Positions 42,922-50,774 of a stretch of DNA of 64,000 bases are shown here, one piece after another. Below the pieces are notes generated by a model. That model was not told where the DNA came from. It ran no database searches and worked only from the letters and a program-made list of their open reading frames with translations. The position numbers were made by a program, and so were the translations under genes. Where the stretch lies: contig JANQQF010000078.1 of assembly GCA_028285035.1 (NCBI GenBank), positions 62,001-126,000 on the forward strand, read 5' to 3'. The stretch comes from Phycisphaerae bacterium (GTDB taxonomy: Bacteria > Chloroflexota > Anaerolineae > 4572-78 > J111). Each line of letters opens with the position of its first letter. The stretch's first letter is position 1.

Positions 42922-43953
42922 ATGCGACTACTAAAATTAGTGATTTGGGATTTAGATCAAACCATTTTGACTGGTATACTAGAAGAAGGCGATGAAACCA
43001 TTGACCCCCGGGCTCAGAAGGTGATGAGCCAACTCAACGAACGTGGCATTTTGCAAGCGCTTGCCACACAAAATCCCCCAGACATTATTCCTCCGGCTAT
43101 CGAAAAATTTGGTTGGCAAGATTTATTTGTCCAGGTTGAAGCTGACTTAGGACCAAAAGTACGAAAAGTTCAGCATATCATTGAAACGCTCAATGTTAAT
43201 CCTCTCGATACCGTCTTTATTGATGAGGATGCGTTTGAACGTGACTCGATTGCATTTCAGGTTCAGAACATCACCAGTTGGTCAATTGATCAACTGAGTG
43301 ATCACGTAAACAATACTGAGGCAGATGTCACGGATGAAGGACGCAGACGTCCGCAGATGTATAAGGATCAGTTGGCTAGACTTGACGGGGAAAATGAGGC
43401 GAATGACTACGAAACGTTTTTACGCAACTGTAATATCGAAATCACAGTCCGCCCTTATACCTCAACCGATGCTGATCGAGTTGAGGAGCTACTGACTCGA
43501 ACCCACCGGATGAATCTGGGTATCCTGCCTGTTGAAGAAGCCACCGCTCGCTTAAATCAGCCTGATGAACATCACGTGATTGTGGCTGAAATGAAAGATG
43601 CCTATGGTGATATGGGGCGGTGTGGGGTGGTTCACCTCACCCCCAATGAAAAGGGCGAGGCAGTCATTGAAAGCTTGACCATCTCCTGCCGGACACGGGC
43701 TAGAGGGATGTCTCTGGCGATGTTGATTGGTATGTTACGTCACCCCCTCGCGAAATTTGAGGCATATCAATGCCGCTACATTTTTAATGGGTCTAATCGC
43801 CCCCTACGTATGCTATTGATGGGCGCGGGCTTCAAACCTATCAAGGAAACGGATCAGCTTATTTTGACAGATGAAAAGTTGGCTGCTGTTGAAACTCCTG
43901 ATTGGGTTTCTGTCATCAATAAAGAAAATTCTTATAGCGAGGCTAATAACTAA
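42922..43953 (+). CDS. FkbH-like HAD-superfamily protein
   Basis: A 343-residue protein with an N-terminal HAD phosphatase-like domain, nucleophile motif WDLDQTIL (DxDxT), 'ALATQNPP' (motif II) and 'PLDTVFIDEDAFERDSI' (motif IV acids), followed by a GNAT-like C-terminal half (~165-330, 'VRPYTSTDADRVEELLTRTHRMN' and 'ESLTISCRTRARGMSLAMLIGML'). This is the FkbH layout. Characterised FkbH proteins take a glyceryl group from 1,3-bisphosphoglycerate, dephosphorylate it and load it on an acyl carrier protein. The next gene is an ACP whose start overlaps this stop (TAATG), which strongly supports a glyceryl-ACP or similar loading role. Confidence 0.88.
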   Translation: MRLLKLVIWDLDQTILTGILEEGDETIDPRAQKVMSQLNERGILQALATQNPPDIIPPAIEKFGWQDLFVQVEADLGPKVRKVQHIIETLNVNPLDTVFIDEDAFERDSIAFQVQNITSWSIDQLSDHVNNTEADVTDEGRRRPQMYKDQLARLDGENEANDYETFLRNCNIEITVRPYTSTDADRVEELLTRTHRMNLGILPVEEATARLNQPDEHHVIVAEMKDAYGDMGRCGVVHLTPNEKGEAVIESLTISCRTRARGMSLAMLIGMLRHPLAKFEAYQCRYIFNGSNRPLRMLLMGAGFKPIKETDQLILTDEKLAAVETPDWVSVINKENSYSEANN

Positions 43954-44231
43954 TGAGTTTACCAGACACAGGAACTGCGCCAAGTCAACAAGATTTGATG
44001 AATATGGTGATGCCGCTTGTCGAGACAACGTTAAAAAAGAAGGCTGGCACAGTCGGTCCAGATGAAGCACTCTTTGCGACGAATCAAGGCTTTGACTCCT
44101 TTTCCTTGATGGAATTCGTCCTACAACTAGAAGAGACGTTTGACATTTCCATCCCTGATGATGACTTGGACCCCGATATTTTTTACTCGATCAATACAAT
44201 TATTGCTTACTTATCAGAACAATTAGCTTAA
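43953..44231 (+). CDS. Acyl carrier protein
   Basis: A 92-residue ACP. The phosphopantetheine attachment Ser is in NQGFDSFSLMEFVLQLEE (DS motif, about residue 47), with the usual helix 2 after it and an acidic helix 3 ('DISIPDDDLDPDIFYSINTIIAYL'). The start overlaps the FkbH-like stop. It is probably the carrier for the unit activated by FkbH and perhaps the acceptor or donor for the acyltransferase two genes later. No ketosynthase or adenylation domain is in the cluster, so it is not a classic polyketide pathway. Confidence 0.92.
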   Translation: MSLPDTGTAPSQQDLMNMVMPLVETTLKKKAGTVGPDEALFATNQGFDSFSLMEFVLQLEETFDISIPDDDLDPDIFYSINTIIAYLSEQLA

Positions 44232-44246
44232 AAGAGACAATCTTCC

Positions 44247-45086
44247 ATGCGTCATATCACTGCTGGTATCTTAAATATCGATCAGCCTGAACTCACGATC
44301 AATGTTATGGAAAAGTTGGCAAACTTATCTGAAGCAGAGTGGGCTGTCCAGCTCATCTTGGTAGACAATGGTTCTCAACCCGATAAATTGCAAGTGTTGT
44401 CAGATTGGTTTGCGACAAACCAGTCTCATTTTAGCGAAGTCTTGTTTATTACCTCATCCGTCAACCAGGGCGTTACGGGTGGGCGTAACATCATTTTAAA
44501 ATTAACCACCACAAATCGTATCCTGATTTTAGACAATGATGTTATTTTGCCAGATGATTCAGCCTGGTTAGAGACATTGTGGCAACGCTTGGAAGATCAT
44601 CCCAATGTAGCTATTGTTGGGCCAACGCTCGTTTTCCCAGAATATCCTGATATTATTCAAGTTGCAGGTCTTGCTGTCACCGAGCAAGGCCGAGTTGGTT
44701 ATCTTGAGAGAGGCGTCCCCGTCGCAGATATTCCCTCAGAGCCAGTTGAAGTTTTCTCAGCACCAGCAGCCTGCTGGCTCATCCGCCGAGAGGCGCAGGA
44801 GGCGATTGGGTTATTTGACGAAGTCTATAACCCAGCACAATATGAAGATGTTGATTTTTCGGTTAGATTAAGTCTGGCGGGGTGGAAGGTTCTAGCTGAC
44901 CGTAGTGTCACCATTCAACATATTGAAAATGTAACGACTCGAAATTTGGCTGATCACCCCTTCGCTCGTTTAACCGTAAAACAGGCTATGGTGTTCAGAA
45001 AAAAATGGGCTGACATTTTACCACAGATTGCCACCATTTCTGATGAAGAAATTTACTGGGCCCCCATTCCACGAACAAATGAGTAA
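44247..45086 (+). CDS. Family 2 glycosyltransferase
   Basis: A 279-residue GT-A fold glycosyltransferase of family 2: 'QLILVDNGSQPD', 'NQGVTGGRNIILKLTTTNRILILDNDVIL' (DxD-like DND), 'AACWLIRREAQEAIGLFDEVYNPAQYEDVDFSVRLSLAGWKV' (ED acceptor motif). There is no transmembrane helix. It follows the ACP by 15 bases. In an FkbH/ACP setting it may add the sugar of a glycolipid or secreted glycan that receives the ACP-bound group. Confidence 0.9.
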   Translation: MRHITAGILNIDQPELTINVMEKLANLSEAEWAVQLILVDNGSQPDKLQVLSDWFATNQSHFSEVLFITSSVNQGVTGGRNIILKLTTTNRILILDNDVILPDDSAWLETLWQRLEDHPNVAIVGPTLVFPEYPDIIQVAGLAVTEQGRVGYLERGVPVADIPSEPVEVFSAPAACWLIRREAQEAIGLFDEVYNPAQYEDVDFSVRLSLAGWKVLADRSVTIQHIENVTTRNLADHPFARLTVKQAMVFRKKWADILPQIATISDEEIYWAPIPRTNE

Positions 45087-45101
45087 CAAGAGTAATAATT
45101 T

Positions 45102-46277
45102 ATGCCGCCTCATCGGATTACCACAGACTTAGCCCGCCGAGAAGATGCTGAAGCGATTTTAACAATTAATCGACTTGAATATGGCGATGACGATATTTTA
45201 GTTACCCTTGAAGATTACATTTGGCGTCATGAGCAGCCCCCGGCCCAGCCAGCCATTGTCCCTGTCATTAGAAATGAAGCTAGCGAGGTGGTCGGCTTTA
45301 TCTCTCTTACCCCTCTATGTCTGAGAATCAAGGGCCAAGATTATTTAGGGGGCACAGGAACCAACTTAGTCATTCACCCCGATTACCAAGACGGCTTTGG
45401 TTACATTAAATTGATACGACGTTTCAATCGGATCTTCAAGGATGAACAAATCCCCATTCACTACAGCTTTATTTCTGAAGCTGTTTATCAAGAGATCAAC
45501 ACTCGGACCACGAATCTTCGCTCGTTCTTACAATGGGTTTATCGGTTATTGCCCAATCAAGAAACTGTCGATGTGGCAAACTATAGTAATCAGTTTGCTT
45601 GGACAATTCCATTATTAGCAAAACCACTAAACCTAACCGAAATCGCTGAAACATATCTAGACCAAGTCTGGCCAAGGTTTATACATGAATCAGCCAGCCG
45701 TTTAGGAACCGCTGTTTTTTCACAAAAATCACCGCCCGATACCTCGGGAATTACAATTCGTGAGGTCAAAATATTTGATGATGATTTTGATATGTTTTGG
45801 CAAAACTATCAGGATAAATATCCGGTGATGCTCAATCGCGGTCAAGCGTTTTTACAATGGCGATTTACCTCTCTATCAAACAGGCAATATCATGCGCTGG
45901 GAGCTTATGATAAAAACAAAATTCTATTAGGTTATATTGTCCTTCGAGTCGCTACGATTCGTAATATAAAAAGTGGTCTAATTATGGATTTCTTCACGGC
46001 TGATAATATCTTGGGACAACAAGCGGGAAGATTACTTATCGCGCAAGCCGAAAAGTTTTTCCAAGAACAGCGCCTGAGCATTATTCTCTGCCTTATATCC
46101 AATTTTGCAACAGAACATCGTCTTTTACGTAAATCTGGCTACTTAAATATCCCAGATCGCTTCACCCCACGCCCTTTCCGTTTTGCCTTCTTTCTTCACA
46201 ACAAATATGGTTCAAGCCTGCCGGAAATATCGGATAAAGATTGGTTTGTTACCTTTGCTGACTATGAGTCATTTTAA
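45102..46277 (+). CDS. GNAT-family acyltransferase
   Basis: A 391-residue protein with an N-terminal GNAT N-acetyltransferase domain (~1-165, 'ITTDLARREDAEAILTINRLEYGDDD', 'VVGFISLTPLCLRIKGQDYLGGTGTNLVIHPDYQDGFGYIKLIRRFNRIF') and a second GNAT-like half (~215-385, 'MLNRGQAFLQWRFTSLSNRQYHALGAYDKNKILLGYIVLRV'), a two-lobe build like FemAB or N-myristoyl-type enzymes. It starts 15 bases after the glycosyltransferase. It may move the ACP-carried acyl group to the sugar product. Enzyme class is clear; substrates are not. Confidence 0.8.
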   Translation: MPPHRITTDLARREDAEAILTINRLEYGDDDILVTLEDYIWRHEQPPAQPAIVPVIRNEASEVVGFISLTPLCLRIKGQDYLGGTGTNLVIHPDYQDGFGYIKLIRRFNRIFKDEQIPIHYSFISEAVYQEINTRTTNLRSFLQWVYRLLPNQETVDVANYSNQFAWTIPLLAKPLNLTEIAETYLDQVWPRFIHESASRLGTAVFSQKSPPDTSGITIREVKIFDDDFDMFWQNYQDKYPVMLNRGQAFLQWRFTSLSNRQYHALGAYDKNKILLGYIVLRVATIRNIKSGLIMDFFTADNILGQQAGRLLIAQAEKFFQEQRLSIILCLISNFATEHRLLRKSGYLNIPDRFTPRPFRFAFFLHNKYGSSLPEISDKDWFVTFADYESF

Positions 46278-46456
46278 GCAAGTTGACAAAGCAACAGGCC
46301 ACCATTCATCACGCAGTTTCTTTCCTAAATTCTTGCTTGAGGTCTGCATCGGGCGTATTATTCACTTGCCAATGAAGGCAATAATTTCGCGCAGTCTAGA
46401 CAATCATCTTAAGTCACTCGATTGCGGAGCTAAATCAATTTGAAAGGATGTTGTTA

Positions 46457-47809
46457 ATGGCAACAGCAGAATTTATCAAAGAGCATAACGCGCAACATAT
46501 TGTACACCCAATGGCCCATCAGCGAGTCTTGGCAGAGAAATCCCCGATGGTGATGAGCCAAGGTGAAGGGGTGTATATCACCGACATCGATGGAAATCGG
46601 ATGGTTGATGCGGTTGGCGGGTTGTGGAACGTCAATTTAGGATACAATCGCAAGGAAATCAAGGAGGCTATCATTGCTCAACTTGATCGTTTGCCATACT
46701 CCTCGATTTTTAATGGCACGGCAAATGAACCCAGTGTTGAGCTTTCCGCCAAGTTGATTGAGGTGATGCAACCCGAAAAGATGGCCCGCGCTTTCTTTAC
46801 CTCGGGCGGCTCCGACTCGGTGGAAACTGCGCTACGACTGGCCCGGGTTTACTGGAAGATAATGGGGCAAAAGGACCGCACCAAATTTATCTCGCTTAAA
46901 CACGGCTATCACGGTACCCATTTTGGGGCGGCTTCGGTCAATGGTGGCACACTCTATCGTCGTAATTTTGAGCCGATGCTGCCCGGCTGTTTCCACATCG
47001 AGTCCCCGTATATGTACCGCAGTGCCTTCACTGATGATCCTGAGGAGTTGGGCCGAATTTGCGCCGATTTGTTGGAACGAGAAATCGTCTTCCAAGGGCC
47101 AGACACGGTGGCGGCTTTCATCGCCGAACCTGTGCAAGGCGCGGGCGGGGTAATTGTCCCTCCTGCAAATTTCTGGCCCCTCGTTCGTGAGGTTTGTGAT
47201 AAGTATGGCGTTCTGTTGATTTCGGATGAAGTGGTCACAGGTTTCGGGCGAACGGGGAGCTTATTTGGTGCCCGAGGCTGGGGTGTCGCGCCCGATATGA
47301 TGTGTCTGGCCAAAGGTATCAACAGTGGTTATATTCCTTTGGGGGCCACAATGGTCAATGAGCAAATTTCAGAGGCCTTGGTGACAAACGAAGACACCTT
47401 TGGCATGGTGATGCATGGCTACACCTATTCCGGTCATCCCGTCGCCTGTGCCGCAGCGATTCCCAATTTGGAAATTGTTCTCAAGGAGGATATTCCGAGC
47501 AATGCGGGTCAACAAGGGGCCTATTTTATGGAACAACTCAAGCCGTTTGAGGACCGCTTCAAATCCATCGGCGAAGTGCGCGGGAAAGGGCTGATGCTGG
47601 CGATTGAGTTGGTTGAAGATAAAACGACCAAGGTTCCGAAAGCGCCCGCCTTTGGTCAGCAAATCGCTCAAGTTGCTCAGAAAGAAGGAGCAATGGTTCG
47701 GGCCGCTGGTAACAAGATGATCTTGTCACCGCCGTTGATTATTCAAAAAGAGGAAATCGACATCATCGTTAATGCCCTGGATATTGCCTTTTCAGAATTA
47801 GATCGATAG
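46457..47809 (+). CDS. Class III PLP-dependent aminotransferase
   Basis: About 450 residues from the ATG at 46457, with AAAGGA at a good distance; the frame opens three codons earlier. It is a fold-type I omega-amino-acid aminotransferase: 'FFTSGGSDSVETALRLAR', 'HGYHGTHFGAASVNGG', 'FIAEPVQGAGGVIVPP', 'LISDEVVTGFGRTGSLFGA' (the Asp that pairs with the pyridine ring) and the PLP Lys in LAKGINSGYIPLGA. Closest patterns are taurine/beta-alanine/putrescine-pyruvate type transaminases. It follows the GNAT gene after ~180 bases, so it may belong to that cluster or be separate. It ends convergently four bases from the reverse-strand AAA gene. Confidence 0.93.
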   Translation: MATAEFIKEHNAQHIVHPMAHQRVLAEKSPMVMSQGEGVYITDIDGNRMVDAVGGLWNVNLGYNRKEIKEAIIAQLDRLPYSSIFNGTANEPSVELSAKLIEVMQPEKMARAFFTSGGSDSVETALRLARVYWKIMGQKDRTKFISLKHGYHGTHFGAASVNGGTLYRRNFEPMLPGCFHIESPYMYRSAFTDDPEELGRICADLLEREIVFQGPDTVAAFIAEPVQGAGGVIVPPANFWPLVREVCDKYGVLLISDEVVTGFGRTGSLFGARGWGVAPDMMCLAKGINSGYIPLGATMVNEQISEALVTNEDTFGMVMHGYTYSGHPVACAAAIPNLEIVLKEDIPSNAGQQGAYFMEQLKPFEDRFKSIGEVRGKGLMLAIELVEDKTTKVPKAPAFGQQIAQVAQKEGAMVRAAGNKMILSPPLIIQKEEIDIIVNALDIAFSELDR

Positions 47810-47813
47810 CGGT

Positions 47814-49277
47814 TTACGCCTCAATCGTATTTGGCTCAGGCTTGCCCTCAGGGTAAAATTTATAGCCATTTTCTGGGGTGGCTCGCCAAGTAATTAAATA
47901 GTGAGGTTTTGACGGATTAGGCTCGATTTTATTACGAACGCCCTTTATTACTTGGTAAAGGGCGTCGTCGCTTACTTCACCATCACGCAATTTTTGATCA
48001 GGCCAAATCGCAAAAATCAAGTCTGTTTTTGAATGAAATGCTCGGGGGTTATTGACCAAATATTTCAACATTGTGGCTTGCAAATTGGTCAACCCCTCAA
48101 GCAACTGTTGCCCTTGATAAAGTTCCTCAGCCTTATCATCGATCCAAATTTTACCCCGACTGCGCCCTTCCACCTGATCGACAAAAGCCGCCATTAGATT
48201 GCCTAGAATAGACCAGCCCTTCTCTGTTCTGTCGCAAACACCCTTCATTTTCAGGCGTTCAAACACTAACGGCTGTCGTTTGATCAGATTGTTCAAATGT
48301 TTTTGTTGCCCTTTGGACTGGGCCTGGACTTTTCGGATCTCGGACAAAACTAGTTGTTCTTCCTGAGTTAACCCACGCCAAATGCGTTTGAAGCGGTATT
48401 GTAGACCGCTCTCGGTCATTAACATTCGTTCAAATCGGCTTCGTTGCTGTTTATCCTTCAGAATTTTTGCCCAACTCGTCCCATTTAACTGATCAGGATT
48501 GGCTAACCACCAGTGGCACAGCGCCTTAATTACGATTGGGAAGAAGCCGCTTAAGGCTAAAATGGCCTCAATAACTGTGTCGTCAACATCTGACCTTGTC
48601 ACTGAAATGATTTGGTTGATCATATAACGGGCATCAGACTCACTCATTCTTCCGACCCAACAAATACGATTATCTAACAACTCATACATATCCCCTAGAT
48701 CATCAGGGTCGGAGAAGTAGCCAACTTCCTGACGCATCCCTACGATGTAACACAAGGTATCTTTAAAGCTATCTCGCAAACCCCGCAAAGTATTTAGGGT
48801 ATGAGGAGAAACTGTCTGGCAAAATCGATCAAATCGATTAAGTACTAAGGCAACCTGGATTTCCTCATCCTGTAACAGGGTCAACAAATCCAGCACAGCG
48901 CTATGCGAAAGAAACGGATCTTGGCTAACTCGATTTTCAATATAAAGATGAGTAATCGTCTGGGCGACAGTTTTATCAAATCGATCACGAAATTGGTAAA
49001 ACGTTCGTAAAATGGCTCGATAGATGGTGGATAAATCATTGGCTGGCAAGTTATTAAGATCAACGAGTAGGGCTACAGCCTGCTTGTTTGTATCAGATAA
49101 ATAGCTGTTTAATACCTCTGGCCGATGACACAAAAAGCCAAGCAAATTTGAACGACCACATCCAGCCAAGCCAACGACCGAGCCGCTTTCCCCAGCAACA
49201 ATCCAATTGACCAAAGTATTAATTTCTGCTGCGCGGTAGTCGGCTGGATATCCCTGCCATGATCGATTTTGTGCCAT
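47814..49277 (-). CDS. AAA-type ATPase fused to OmpR-like winged helix
   Basis: About 487 residues from the ATG at 49277, where AAGGAAAGG provides a ribosome site; the frame opens at a GTG five codons earlier. Residues ~20-280 form a P-loop ATPase with a variant Walker A, GLAGCGRSNLLGF, and Walker B-like 'IQVALVLNRFDRF'. Residues ~375-480 form an OmpR/PhoB winged helix ('LTNLQATMLKYLVNNPRAFHSKTDLIFAIWPDQ', 'DDALYQVIKGVRNKIEPNPSKPHYLITWRATPENGYKFYP'). It is therefore an ATPase-gated DNA-binding regulator, a variation on STAND-type regulators. It is divergent from the FHA kinase at 49575 and may control it. Confidence 0.85.
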   Translation of the reverse strand: MAQNRSWQGYPADYRAAEINTLVNWIVAGESGSVVGLAGCGRSNLLGFLCHRPEVLNSYLSDTNKQAVALLVDLNNLPANDLSTIYRAILRTFYQFRDRFDKTVAQTITHLYIENRVSQDPFLSHSAVLDLLTLLQDEEIQVALVLNRFDRFCQTVSPHTLNTLRGLRDSFKDTLCYIVGMRQEVGYFSDPDDLGDMYELLDNRICWVGRMSESDARYMINQIISVTRSDVDDTVIEAILALSGFFPIVIKALCHWWLANPDQLNGTSWAKILKDKQQRSRFERMLMTESGLQYRFKRIWRGLTQEEQLVLSEIRKVQAQSKGQQKHLNNLIKRQPLVFERLKMKGVCDRTEKGWSILGNLMAAFVDQVEGRSRGKIWIDDKAEELYQGQQLLEGLTNLQATMLKYLVNNPRAFHSKTDLIFAIWPDQKLRDGEVSDDALYQVIKGVRNKIEPNPSKPHYLITWRATPENGYKFYPEGKPEPNTIEA

Positions 49278-49350
49278 TGCCTTTCCTTTCACTGTCCTAA
49301 ATGTGGCAAGAGGTATTCTAACATTTTTATGTTCTGACTACAATCCAATC

Positions 49351-49365
49351 TTGATAGTATATCAA
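49351..49365. promoter_or_regulatory. Palindrome between divergent regulator and kinase genes
   Basis: TTGATA-GTA-TATCAA, a perfect dyad of six-base arms midway between two divergent starts (49277 and 49575). Candidate operator. Confidence 0.35.
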
Positions 49366-49574
49366 ACTTGAAAGAACATCAAACCATTTTTTGGAGATAA
49401 ATCAGGAGCGGAAATAGTCATTTCCATTAAGAATGCCTATAATTTATAACGTTGCTCAGTTATTTTTTTAGATAGACAGTTTCGACGATAAAGAGAATAG
49501 AGTAATGTGATGCTGAGGCTCACACCCAATATTACTGGATGCTGGGAGAAATGCCTTCAAAAACGGATGAATGA

Positions 49575-50774
49575 ATGTCTGAGTATAAAGATCCTTTAAT
49601 TGGTAGACACTTAGGAAAATATGAGTTATATGATGTGCTAGGTCGAGGCAAAGCGGCTACGGTCTATAAAGCTTATGAAGCCGGTCTGGATCGTTTCGTT
49701 GCCATTAAAGTCTTGATTCGTAATGATGAGTATTTCTTAGCCCGCTTTGAACGGGAAGCCAAAACGATTGCTGCTTTAAACGATCATCCTCATATTTTAA
49801 CAATTTATGATTATCAAGGCATACAGCAACCCTTTTATCTGGTCATGGAGTACATTGAGCAAGGTACCTTGGCTGATCAGCTGAGTGATAAATCGTTTAA
49901 TTGGTGGCAGGCTATTAATATCGCTATCCCCATTGCCGAAGCCCTAAACTACGCGCACCAAAAATCATTTATCCATCGTGATGTCAAGCCCTCTAACATT
50001 ATGATCCCTCAACTGGAACATCCACTTTTAGCTGATTTTGGTATTGTCAAAGCATTTGAGAGTGATGATGAGCTTTCAAAGACCGGCGACATCTTAGGCA
50101 CACCAGAGTATATGCCCCCTGAACAAAGCGGTTTTGGCGAGATTGGTCCCTATACTGATATTTATGCCTTGGGCATTGTTTTGTTTGAAATCGTCGCAGG
50201 CCGTGTCCCATTTCAGCACAAAAATGTAGTGCACTTACTCAATGCGCAAGTGACCACCCCAGCTCCATCGCCCCGCGAATTTAATCCAGAATGCCCAACA
50301 GAATTGGAACGAGTCATTTTGCAAGCCTTAGAGAAATCCCCTGAAGCGCGCTATCATTCGATGCAGGATTTTATTGATGAATTGAAGCATATTCAAGCTG
50401 TATATGATCAACCGCCTGAATTTACAACATACCTCGAATTACAGTCATCTATTCAAAACACCTCTGAATACCAAAAGACCATCGATCTTTCGAGCATTAT
50501 CCAAGAGGCCCTGATTATTGGTCGTACAAATTCAAAGGGAAACCCGGATGTTGATCTCTCGCCGTACACCTTAGAGCCTTATGAGATTTCACGACAACAT
50601 GCTCGTTTGTGGAAAAGTAAAGATGGCTGGTTATTAGAAGATCTAAACAGTGTTAACGGCACCTATGTCAATGATACACGCTTGGCCCCGTTTGAACGAA
50701 TGCCGCTCAAATCCACTGATAAAGTAAGTTTCAGCCGCATTGCCTTTACATTTTTTGAGAATCAAGGCGTTTGA
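49575..50774 (+). CDS. Ser/Thr protein kinase with C-terminal FHA domain
   Basis: A 399-residue Hanks-type kinase. Gly loop LGRGKAATVYKA, Lys in FVAIKVL, catalytic loop FIHRDVKPSNIM, DFGIVKA, and activation segment 'GTPEYMPPEQ'; the kinase domain spans ~15-275. Residues ~305-395 form an FHA phosphothreonine-binding domain: LIIGRTNSKG, 'ISRQHARLW', 'WLLEDLNSVNGTYVN'. There is no transmembrane helix, so it is cytoplasmic, and the FHA domain probably binds the kinase's own phosphorylated sites or its substrates. Its end overlaps by 13 bases the end of the reverse-strand surface-protein gene (convergent). Confidence 0.95.
   Translation: MSEYKDPLIGRHLGKYELYDVLGRGKAATVYKAYEAGLDRFVAIKVLIRNDEYFLARFEREAKTIAALNDHPHILTIYDYQGIQQPFYLVMEYIEQGTLADQLSDKSFNWWQAINIAIPIAEALNYAHQKSFIHRDVKPSNIMIPQLEHPLLADFGIVKAFESDDELSKTGDILGTPEYMPPEQSGFGEIGPYTDIYALGIVLFEIVAGRVPFQHKNVVHLLNAQVTTPAPSPREFNPECPTELERVILQALEKSPEARYHSMQDFIDELKHIQAVYDQPPEFTTYLELQSSIQNTSEYQKTIDLSSIIQEALIIGRTNSKGNPDVDLSPYTLEPYEISRQHARLWKSKDGWLLEDLNSVNGTYVNDTRLAPFERMPLKSTDKVSFSRIAFTFFENQGV

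Noticed and set aside
46183..46443. 86-codon forward frame filling the gap before the aminotransferase
   Set aside because: It overlaps the end of the acyltransferase gene in another frame and shows no motif; coding is not supported.
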